Source: a bacterium
GTDB taxonomy: Bacteria > Patescibacteriota > Patescibacteriia > 2-12-FULL-60-25
Assembly: GCA_021806685.1 (NCBI GenBank)
Contig: JAJZQU010000006.1
Coordinates: forward strand, 1-36,697
DNA: 36,697 nt
Direction of reading: 5' to 3'
A model generated the notes under the pieces. The model searched no databases. It was not told the origin of the DNA and saw only the letters and a list, made by a program, of their open reading frames with translations. Below are positions 8,072-13,616 of this stretch, piece by piece; the first letter of the stretch is position 1, and each line of letters starts with the position of its first letter. The position numbers and the translations under genes were made by a program.

Positions 8072-8620
8072 ATGCCTAAACAAACTTTACAACTCGGCCG
8101 CCGCTGGTATGCCATCCATACCTACTCTGGTTATGAAGAAGCTGTGGCCGATAACCTCAAGCGCCGTATTGCCACTTTGGGCATGCAGGACAAAATCTTT
8201 GACGTGATAGTGCCCATTGAAAAGAAGATCAAGATCAAGAACGGCAAGCGCAAGCTGGTTGAAGAAAAAATCTACCCGGGTTATGTGCTGGTTGAGATGA
8301 TCGTGACTGACGATTCCTGGTACGTGGTGCGCAACACGCCCAGCGTAACAGGTTTTATCGGCACAGGCACCACACCTTCCCCGCTTTCCGAAGCCGAAGT
8401 CACCAGCCTCTTCAAGCGCATCGGTACGCAAGAAGAGCCAGCCTACACCATTGACATCCAGCCCGGTTCTCCGGTAAAAATCGGCGAAGGCCCATTCAAG
8501 GGCTTTGAAGGCAAAGTCATTGAAATCGACGGCGCCCGCGGCAAGGTCAAGATCCTGGTTTCCATGTTCGGCCGCGAAACTCCGCTTGAGTTGGACTTTA
8601 CGCAAGTTAAGAAAATCTAA
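8072..8620 (+). CDS. nusG: Transcription termination/antitermination protein NusG
   Basis: A 182-aa protein with the N-terminal NGN domain (RRWYAIHTYSGYEEAVADNL to about residue 115) and a C-terminal KOW domain (GSPVKIGEGPFKGFEGKV). NusG binds RNA polymerase, raises processivity, and couples it to Rho or the ribosome. The length is typical and no insertions are seen. It sits four bases after secE and is followed by a repeat and a structured leader before rplK, so rplK may be controlled separately. Confidence 0.97.
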   Translation: MPKQTLQLGRRWYAIHTYSGYEEAVADNLKRRIATLGMQDKIFDVIVPIEKKIKIKNGKRKLVEEKIYPGYVLVEMIVTDDSWYVVRNTPSVTGFIGTGTTPSPLSEAEVTSLFKRIGTQEEPAYTIDIQPGSPVKIGEGPFKGFEGKVIEIDGARGKVKILVSMFGRETPLELDFTQVKKI

Positions 8621-8636
8621 ATTTCATGTAACACGC

Positions 8637-8695
8637 AACATGTATCATGTAGCAAACGAATTTGCTTTATTGTTACATGCTACATGATACATGTT
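8637..8695. repeat. 18-bp perfect inverted repeat
   Basis: An 18-base arm at 8637-8654 (beginning AACATGTATCATG) is exactly reversed and complemented at 8678-8695, with a 23-base loop. Shorter direct copies of the CATGTA unit surround it, suggesting a REP-like element. There is no T-run, so it is not an ordinary terminator. Confidence 0.7.
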
Positions 8696-8701
8696 ACAAG
8701 A

Positions 8702-8772
8702 GTCGGTGACGTTGCACGCAAGATGGTCCTGCTAACAGGGCGCTTCTCGTCCTGCGTGCCTGCGTCCCCGAC
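8702..8772 (+). promoter_or_regulatory. Structured leader upstream of rplK
   Basis: Three stacked helices: GTCGG/CCGAC (8702-8706, 8768-8772), GACG/CGTC (8708-8711, 8763-8766) and GCACGCA/TGCGTGC (8714-8720, 8753-8759). The apical region contains CCTG/CAGG (8728-8731, 8736-8739). It ends 15 bases before the rplK start. It could be a ribosomal-protein autoregulation site, or another repeat. No Shine-Dalgarno is evident. Confidence 0.5.
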
Positions 8773-8787
8773 GCTTAAGTAAATTGT

Positions 8788-9213
8788 ATGGCAAAAAAGA
8801 TCAAGACACTTATCAAACTGCAAATCCAAGGCGGCAAGGCTAATCCGGCCCCTCCGGTCGGTACGGCTCTTGGCCCCCAAGGTTTGAACATTGCTGAGTT
8901 TTGCAAGAAATTCAACGATGCCACCAAGGATCGAATGGGCGAAGTCGTGCCGTGCGTCATCACAGTCTACGAAGACCGCACCTACGAATTCATCCTCAAG
9001 ACTCCTCCGGTACCAGAACTTTTGAAGAAAGCAGCTAACATCCAAAAAGGTTCACCCAAGCCGTTGACCGACAAGGTCGGCAAGGTAACCAAAAAGCAGG
9101 TCCGCGAAATCGCTGAAAAGAAAATGCCTGACCTGAACTGCACCACAGTTGAAGCTGCCATGAGCCAAGTCGAGGGCACTGCCCGAAACATGGGACTCGA
9201 AGTCATTGGCTGA
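8788..9213 (+). CDS. rplK: 50S ribosomal protein L11 (uL11)
   Basis: A 141-aa protein of normal length. The N-terminal domain has the conserved [20 protein letters not shown] and [11 protein letters not shown] stretches; the C-terminal RNA-binding domain carries [19 protein letters not shown] and a final [10 protein letters not shown]. uL11 binds the GTPase-associated centre of 23S rRNA. In most bacteria rplA follows directly, but here rplA is 1.3 kb downstream, after two unrelated genes and three terminator or palindrome elements. A strong terminator follows rplK. Confidence 0.98.
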   Translation: MAKKIKTLIKLQIQGGKANPAPPVGTALGPQGLNIAEFCKKFNDATKDRMGEVVPCVITVYEDRTYEFILKTPPVPELLKKAANIQKGSPKPLTDKVGKVTKKQVREIAEKKMPDLNCTTVEAAMSQVEGTARNMGLEVIG

Positions 9214-9222
9214 TCCTCCCTG

Positions 9223-9241
9223 CCCTCCTTAATAAGGAGGG
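9223..9241. repeat. Short palindrome, CCCTCCTTA family
   Basis: CCCTCCTTA and TAAGGAGGG separated by one base, just after rplK. Similar GC-arm/TTA-centre palindromes occur at 9325-9341 and 15234-15254. Confidence 0.6.
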
Positions 9242-9255
9242 GTATACAAGCAACA

Positions 9256-9287
9256 AAACTCCGACATTTGGTCGGAGTTTTTGTTTT
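9256..9287 (+). terminator. Intrinsic terminator after rplK
   Basis: AAACTCCGAC (9256-9265), loop ATTTG, GTCGGAGTTT (9271-9280), then TTTTGTTTT-like sequence. The A-rich left flank lets it work on both strands. Confidence 0.85.
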
Positions 9288-9324
9288 GCGTTCAGACAAG
9301 GTATTATATTCTAATCCTAAAACT

Positions 9325-9341
9325 CCCCCTTATTAAGGGGG
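9325..9341. repeat. Short palindrome, CCCCCTTA type
   Basis: CCCCCTTA and TAAGGGGG around a single T, about 20 bases before the next gene. Possibly a member of the same dispersed palindrome family as 9223-9241. Confidence 0.55.
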
Positions 9342-9362
9342 ATTAAGAGGGATCAAACTTAT

Positions 9363-9749
9363 ATGCTCAACAAATCATCACTCATCAAGACCATTTACTT
9401 TTATTTGGTTTCCTTGATAGCTTTGCTCATGGTTGTCTTTTCAACGGCTGACCTGATTAACCTCGGCCTTAAGACCTGGGTCTTCCCCAAGACTAACCAA
9501 AATTATTATGGCATGCCCTGCCCTTCACAAGTCTATCCAATGCCAGTTGAAAAAGGAGTGACCCAAGCAACGGCCACTGTTGATTATGTTAAGCAGTGCG
9601 AGGTAGACCGCAAGAACCAGGAAGAAATGGCCATCATCCAAAACCAACGCGATGCCATCCGCGACATCTCAATGATCGTAGTCGGCATTCCCCTGTTCTT
9701 ATACCACTGGATAACCATCCGGAAAGACAAAGAAACCGAAAAGGCTTAA
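9363..9749 (+). CDS. Uncharacterised two-span membrane protein
   Basis: A 128-aa protein I do not recognise. It has a hydrophobic segment at about residues 8-32 (IYFYLVSLIALLMVVFSTAD) and a second at about 99-117 (DISMIVVGIPLFLYHWI), with a loop containing a CPSQVYP motif and a helical, charged DRKNQEEMAII stretch between them. The layout suggests an inner-membrane protein with the loop on the outside. It lies after a strong terminator and before one (9769-9799), so it is a single-gene unit placed between rplK and rplA. Confidence 0.75.
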   Translation: MLNKSSLIKTIYFYLVSLIALLMVVFSTADLINLGLKTWVFPKTNQNYYGMPCPSQVYPMPVEKGVTQATATVDYVKQCEVDRKNQEEMAIIQNQRDAIRDISMIVVGIPLFLYHWITIRKDKETEKA

Positions 9750-9768
9750 GGCTATTTTGTAGAAAAAG

Positions 9769-9799
9769 ACAGCTTACGCTTGACAGGTAAGCTGTTTTT
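9769..9799 (+). terminator. Intrinsic terminator with TTGACA in the loop
   Basis: ACAGCTTAC (9769-9777) and GTAAGCTGT (9787-9795) form a perfect 9-bp stem followed by five T. The nine-base loop GCTTGACAG contains the -35 hexamer of the next gene's promoter. Confidence 0.85.
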
Positions 9800-9808
9800 G
9801 TGTATCCT
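9780..9808 (+). promoter_or_regulatory. Promoter embedded in the preceding terminator
   Basis: TTGACA (9780-9785) lies in the terminator loop, the 3' arm and T-run make up the 17-base spacer, and TATCCT (9803-9808) is the -10. Start predicted near 9815, followed by an AAGGAGG site for the 163-aa gene. Confidence 0.6.
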
Positions 9809-9837
9809 CCATCACCGTCCCTTTCCAAGGAGGCACC

Positions 9838-10329
9838 ATGCACACGCTCGTGGTTATCAAGCCCAGCATCCTCGTCTTCACACACGATGACGACTACTTC
9901 CGCTGGCTGCAGGACCAAAGCCAAAACCAAGAAAGTCGGCAGGCCAAGCTGATGCTGCAGGCCAACACGCCGGCGGCCGGCCTGCTCATGCTCCACACTG
10001 ATCCGCACATACTGATTGTGGTCGTTGACCAGTGCGAAGACTTGGAGCGCCCGGACTACACCAAGCTCAGCCTGATCCGCTCCATCCACTCCGTGACCCG
10101 CAGGCGAAGGCCTGTTATCACGGTCGGGCCCTTTGAGCCGCACTCCTTCATGCTTGGTGGCGCCACTCGCGAATCGACCAGGAGACTTCTGCCTACCGTC
10201 TTGGCAGAGCTCTACTCCTTCCAATACGCCGTCTGGTCGGCCAGCCTCAATTCCTCTTCATTGGTCGTCCAAAAGACGCCGAAAATGCCAAGAAGAGGCA
10301 GGCGACGCAAGGCCGCCCTGATCTGCTAA
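9838..10329 (+). CDS. Uncharacterised protein, possibly receiver-like
   Basis: A 163-aa soluble protein I cannot name. AAGGAGG lies five to six bases before the ATG, unusually strong compared with nearby housekeeping genes. The pattern (beta strand plus acidic loop ILVFTHDDDYFRWL at 11-24, HILIVVVDQ with D64, then RRPVITVGP and an MLGGATRES segment) follows the order of a response-regulator receiver domain, with D64 where the phosphorylated Asp would be. No Lys of the usual type is clear, and no kinase is nearby. The C-terminus is basic (PRRGRRRK). The gene is flanked by terminators and interrupts the rplK-rplA neighbourhood. The receiver idea is inference. Confidence 0.65.
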   Translation: MHTLVVIKPSILVFTHDDDYFRWLQDQSQNQESRQAKLMLQANTPAAGLLMLHTDPHILIVVVDQCEDLERPDYTKLSLIRSIHSVTRRRRPVITVGPFEPHSFMLGGATRESTRRLLPTVLAELYSFQYAVWSASLNSSSLVVQKTPKMPRRGRRRKAALIC

Positions 10330-10330
10330 G

Positions 10331-10364
10331 ACCCGACTCGAGACTCTCGACGGGTTATTTTTTT
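10331..10364 (+). terminator. Intrinsic terminator of the 163-aa gene
   Basis: ACCCG/CGGGT (10331-10335, 10351-10355) and TCGAG/CTCGA (10338-10342, 10346-10350) with a two-base bulge, followed by a T-run to 10364. Confidence 0.8.
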
Positions 10365-10382
10365 ACCCTTAAGATGCCTGGC

Positions 10383-10411
10383 TTGACTCTTTCCAAAAAT
10401 CGGCCTAACAT
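10383..10411 (+). promoter_or_regulatory. Promoter of rplA
   Basis: TTGACT (10383-10388), 17-base spacer, TAACAT (10406-10411); start near 10418. It gives rplA a promoter separate from rplK. Confidence 0.55.
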
Positions 10412-10417
10412 ACGGCC

Positions 10418-10541
10418 ATTATTCACGTGGGAGGTTTGACTAACGTCGGACCGACCAATCCCCGTAGAGACGTTGCATTGCAACGTCTCTACGGGACTTA
10501 CCACGGGAATGGGCTAAATAAGCCTGTTCTCAGCCAAAACT
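10418..10541 (+). promoter_or_regulatory. rplA leader resembling the L1-binding stalk of 23S rRNA
   Basis: The leader contains CGTGGGAGGTTTGA (from 10426), a GGACCGACC stretch (10448-10456) and ACTTACCACG (10496-10505), with CGTGG pairing to CCACG. The 23S rRNA L1 stalk (helices 76-77) of E. coli has GGTGGGAGGCTTTGAAG, GCCGACC and TACCACC in the same order, so this looks like a mimic for L1 autoregulation. The space between is filled by a 17-bp inverted repeat (10461-10477, 10479-10495). A further structured tail reaches the start codon. L1 autoregulation by rRNA mimicry is established elsewhere; its presence here is inferred. Confidence 0.6.
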
Positions 10542-11234
10542 ATGGCGCAAAGCAAGCGCTACTTGGAGGCCAAAAAGCTGGTCGACAAGTCTAAGAAATA
10601 CACCCCGGCCGAGGCTATTGAATTAGCCAAAAAGACGGCTACAACCAAGTTCGTGGGCAGCCTGGAAGTCCATGTCCGTTTGGGTATTGACCCAAAAAAG
10701 ACTGACCAGACAGTGCGTGCCACTTTGGTTTTGCCTAACAGCACTGGCAAGACCAAGAAGGTTGTGGCTTTTGTAAGCGCTGACAAGGAAAAGGATGCCA
10801 AAGACGCTGGCGCTGATATGGTGGGCGGCGAGGAACTGATCAACGAGATCCTGTCGAGCGGCAAAATTGATTTTGAGGTCGCTGTAGCCACTCCTGACAT
10901 GATGCCTAAGCTGGCCAAGTTGGCTAAAATCCTTGGTCCTAAGGGCATGATGCCTAACCCCAAGACTGAAACTGTCGGGCCCAACGTCAAGAAAATGGTT
11001 GAGGAATTAAAGAAAGGTAAAATCGCTTTCAAGAATGACGTGGCCGGTATCATCCACCAGGCCATTGGCAAGACTTCACTCGAAGCCAGCCAACTCTTGG
11101 AAAACTTCAACGCCTTGATGGAAGCCATCAAAAAGCAAAAACCAGCTTCAGCCAAGGGCACGTTCTTCAAGAACATCACTGTCACCACTACCATGGGTCC
11201 GGGCGTATCGGTTGATCCATCAGTGTTCGCCTAA
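10542..11234 (+). CDS. rplA: 50S ribosomal protein L1 (uL1)
   Basis: A 230-aa protein, full length for the family. It starts MAQSKRYLEAKKLVDKSKKY and has the domain II centre PDMMPKLAKLAKILGPKGMMPNPKT, then IHQAIGKTSLEASQLLENF and the closing TTTMGPGVSVDPS. uL1 builds the mobile stalk at the E site and commonly represses its own mRNA. Here it is detached from rplK and has its own promoter, leader and hairpin terminator, forming a one-gene unit. Confidence 0.98.
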   Translation: MAQSKRYLEAKKLVDKSKKYTPAEAIELAKKTATTKFVGSLEVHVRLGIDPKKTDQTVRATLVLPNSTGKTKKVVAFVSADKEKDAKDAGADMVGGEELINEILSSGKIDFEVAVATPDMMPKLAKLAKILGPKGMMPNPKTETVGPNVKKMVEELKKGKIAFKNDVAGIIHQAIGKTSLEASQLLENFNALMEAIKKQKPASAKGTFFKNITVTTTMGPGVSVDPSVFA

Positions 11235-11243
11235 AGTATTTCG

Positions 11244-11274
11244 AGAGACGTAGCAATGCTACGTCTCTTTGTTT
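11244..11274 (+). terminator. Palindromic terminator after rplA
   Basis: AGAGACGTAGCA and TGCTACGTCTCT (11244-11255, 11257-11268) with a one-base centre, then TTTGTTT. The arm closely resembles the repeat in the rplA leader (GAGACGTTGCA), so both may be copies of one dispersed palindrome. Confidence 0.65.
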
Positions 11275-11319
11275 AAAAACGGAATATTGACATGTTCACC
11301 TTAATTCTGTTTGGCGATG

Positions 11320-11328
11320 TGCTAAACT
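11320..11328 (+). promoter_or_regulatory. Extended -10 promoter
   Basis: TGCTAAACT ends eight bases before the ATG at 11337, so the transcript would begin at or just before the start codon. No clear -35. Confidence 0.45.
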
Positions 11329-11336
11329 AAAAACCT

Positions 11337-11579
11337 ATGCGACGACAATTTGAAAACCCACAAGACGACAATAAGGGCGACGAGCTCCCTCCTCCGGATG
11401 AGGAAGAGGAACGTCTTAGCTCCGAACAAATGGAGCAAGCTCAAGCTTATTCATTCGACAATAAGACTTTTTACCTGACCACGAATGGCTACATGTACAA
11501 CGAGCAAGGCAAGGTCGTGACTACGGGTCGGAGGCGACAAGTTTTGACAGAAGGTCAACTCATGAAAAAGGCGGCTTAA
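11337..11579 (+). CDS. Small acidic hypothetical protein
   Basis: An 80-aa protein I do not recognise. The first 35 residues are very acidic and Pro-rich (ELPPPDEEEER) and probably disordered. The second half (FYLTTNGYMYNEQGKVVTTG) could form a short beta hairpin, and the end is basic. It is probably translated from a leaderless transcript and lies four bases before the kinase-like gene, so the two are likely co-expressed. Confidence 0.65.
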   Translation: MRRQFENPQDDNKGDELPPPDEEEERLSSEQMEQAQAYSFDNKTFYLTTNGYMYNEQGKVVTTGRRRQVLTEGQLMKKAA

Positions 11580-11583
11580 TATT

Positions 11584-12135
11584 ATGCCAAAACTTATTAT
11601 TGGTTTTGTTGGCCAGGCCGGGTCTGGCAAAGGTACGGCTGCAAACATATTGCACGAAAAATATGGGGCAGTTGTTTTTACTTTTAGCAGCATCCTGACA
11701 GATATCTTGAACCGGCTGTTCCTGCCTTCTTCCCGCGACAACCTGGTCAACATGTCTATTACGCTCAGGCAGGGCTTTGGGCAAAATATCCTGGCCAAGG
11801 CCATGAGCCGGCAAATCGAAAACTCCCCAGCTGAGATCGTGGTCGTGGATGGCATCCGGAGGCTTGAAGACATCGAGGATCTTAAGTCTAACCCGACCTT
11901 TCATTTTATCGAGATTGTGGTTGACCCTAAGACAAGGTTTGAGCGGCTCAAGAAGCGCAACCAAAAACCAGGCGAAGCAGAGATGACTTGGGAAGGTTTC
12001 TTGGCTGTCGGACAAATGGAGACCGAACTCACCATAGCCAAAGTGGCTGAGCAGGCCCAAATCAAACTAAATAACGATGGTGACATCAAAGCTTTGGAAA
12101 AAAACTTGGATGAATTAGTGGCAAAGTTTAAATAG
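11584..12135 (+). CDS. P-loop NMP/dephospho-CoA kinase-like protein
   Basis: A 183-aa protein with a Walker A motif GQAGSGKGT (about residues 10-18), a Walker B-like IVVVDGIRR (about 84-92) and an Arg-rich lid around RFERLKKRNQK. The arrangement fits small nucleoside or deoxynucleoside monophosphate kinases and the dephospho-CoA kinase-like archaeal/CPR family. Which substrate it phosphorylates cannot be told from sequence. It lies upstream of dut in the same direction, and dTMP-pathway genes follow further on, which mildly favours a nucleotide role. Confidence 0.75.
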   Translation: MPKLIIGFVGQAGSGKGTAANILHEKYGAVVFTFSSILTDILNRLFLPSSRDNLVNMSITLRQGFGQNILAKAMSRQIENSPAEIVVVDGIRRLEDIEDLKSNPTFHFIEIVVDPKTRFERLKKRNQKPGEAEMTWEGFLAVGQMETELTIAKVAEQAQIKLNNDGDIKALEKNLDELVAKFK

Positions 12136-12140
12136 CTCCG

Positions 12141-12168
12141 CAGATTCCTCACCTTCGTTCGGAATGAC
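12141..12168. repeat. dRS3-like short repeat
   Basis: ATTCC and GGAAT (12144-12148, 12161-12165) separated by 12 bases containing CTTCGTTC, followed by GAC. It resembles the ATTCCC-N-GGGAAT class of dispersed repeats and lies directly before the dut start codon. Confidence 0.45.
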
Positions 12169-12170
12169 TT

Positions 12171-12596
12171 ATGCAAGTTCGCATCACAAGATTGAAAGAT
12201 GACATTGCTTTGCCGGCTTATCAGACGCCCGGAGCTGCTGGCTTTGATTTGGCTTCTGCTGAAGATGTTGTTGTCCCGGCCGGCCAATCGTTTTTAATCC
12301 CGACGGGCTTGGCCATTGCGACTCCACCCGGGCATGTTTTGATATTAACCGCGCGTTCCAGCTTGTTCAAAAAGAAAGGCTTGATGCTGGCCAATGGCGT
12401 CGGCACGATTGACAGCGATTATTGTGGGCCTAACGATCAACTTTATCTATCTTGCTATAACCCAGGCCAATCACCTGTCTCAGTTGCCAAAGGTGAACGC
12501 TTGGCCCAAGGCATTTTCTTGCCTTTTATGCGCGCTGAATTCCAAGAGGGAGCAGCTGATGCGCCCGACCGCGGCGGTTTCGGTTCAACCGGCTGA
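12171..12596 (+). CDS. dut: Deoxyuridine 5'-triphosphate nucleotidohydrolase (dUTPase)
   Basis: A 141-aa trimeric-type dUTPase. All five family motifs are present: AAGFDLAS (about 22-29), ARSS (about 62-65), GVGTIDSDYCGPN (with the catalytic Asp), GERLAQ, and the C-terminal RGGFGSTG arm that closes over the active site. It converts dUTP to dUMP and pyrophosphate, keeping uracil out of DNA and supplying dUMP for the thymidylate synthase homologue encoded about 1 kb downstream. No clear Shine-Dalgarno site is visible. Confidence 0.96.
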   Translation: MQVRITRLKDDIALPAYQTPGAAGFDLASAEDVVVPAGQSFLIPTGLAIATPPGHVLILTARSSLFKKKGLMLANGVGTIDSDYCGPNDQLYLSCYNPGQSPVSVAKGERLAQGIFLPFMRAEFQEGAADAPDRGGFGSTG

Positions 12597-12598
12597 TT

Positions 12599-13525
12599 TT
12601 AACCTCCGGTTGCAAGCTTGTATTTAAATCTCGCAAAATTACCAGTAACTGTGGTTGCTTTTAACGTATACAAGTCATCTGTTGTGCGGGCAATGCCTTT
12701 TTGCGCACTGCGGGCTGCGATATAACCAGCCTCTTTAGCCATAGTCGCTAAACTGGAGTTATAAGCGCCGTAAGGATAAGCGAAAACAGTGATTGGAATG
12801 CCTAAATGCTCTTCAATGATTTTCTTGCTGCCAACGATTTCATCTTCCTGGCGCGCCACATCATGCAAGCGATTGAGGTAAGGATGTGACTTGGTATGGC
12901 TGCCGATTGTCATGTTGGCCTTAGCCAGCTCCTTAGCCTGCTCCCAAGTCATTGTCTTATCATGACCGATTTCATTCGTTATCAAAAAGAAAGTTGCTGT
13001 AAAACCAAATTCTTTGAGTAAAGGAAAGGCATTTTTATATTGCGTTTCCCAACCGTCATCAAAAGTTATGATAATTGATTTTTTTGGCAAAGCTTTTTTA
13101 GTTTTGGCATTCGCAACCAAATCAGCCAATGAGATGCTGGTATAGCCTTGGTCTTTTAAATATTGGAGTTCTTGCCTGAATAAATCAGGAGAAACACTCA
13201 TCAACTGTTCCATGCGGGTCTCGGTAGGCGCGGCCTGCCTGATCTGGTGATACATCAAAATTGGCACTAGCTTGGTGCTTTTGGCAGAAGCCAACTCCAC
13301 TGTGGATGTAACTATTGGCACTCGGAAGCCTGAGGCAACACCCGACCCGAGCACTATGGCGTCCTTAAGGCTATCTGCCTGAGTTTGGTTGCCACTTAAA
13401 AAATACATGATCGCCACGTAACCAAGCATGACAAAGACAACTGCACAAACAGCATAAAGCAACCAATTTTGCGTCTTTGGGCTGGTCTTGATTTCCGGTG
13501 TTAACTCATCCATAACTGCGGCCAT
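12599..13525 (-). CDS. Membrane-anchored polysaccharide deacetylase (NodB domain)
   Basis: A 308-aa protein with an N-terminal membrane anchor at about residues 21-45 and a catalytic NodB domain. The key motifs are ILMYHQI, TFDDGW (the Asp-Asp pair) and SHTKSHP (metal-binding His pair, H-x3-H). These enzymes remove acetyl groups from N-acetylglucosamine polymers such as peptidoglycan or capsular glycans on the outer face of the membrane; the polymer here is unknown. It converges on dut, with two bases between the stops, and its start region is back to back with the thyX-like gene. Confidence 0.9.
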   Translation of the reverse strand: MAAVMDELTPEIKTSPKTQNWLLYAVCAVVFVMLGYVAIMYFLSGNQTQADSLKDAIVLGSGVASGFRVPIVTSTVELASAKSTKLVPILMYHQIRQAAPTETRMEQLMSVSPDLFRQELQYLKDQGYTSISLADLVANAKTKKALPKKSIIITFDDGWETQYKNAFPLLKEFGFTATFFLITNEIGHDKTMTWEQAKELAKANMTIGSHTKSHPYLNRLHDVARQEDEIVGSKKIIEEHLGIPITVFAYPYGAYNSSLATMAKEAGYIAARSAQKGIARTTDDLYTLKATTVTGNFARFKYKLATGG

Positions 13526-13616
13526 TCTACCGTCCCCAACCCCTTTTAATCAAATCTATTGCCTGCCCATTACCCATGTGCCAAGGTATAGCCGTTTGAA
13601 ATATTTTTTGATGATT

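Noticed and set aside
13488-13616. Upstream extension of the thyX-like gene
   Set aside because: It overlaps the start of the divergent deacetylase and has no ThyX-like sequence.
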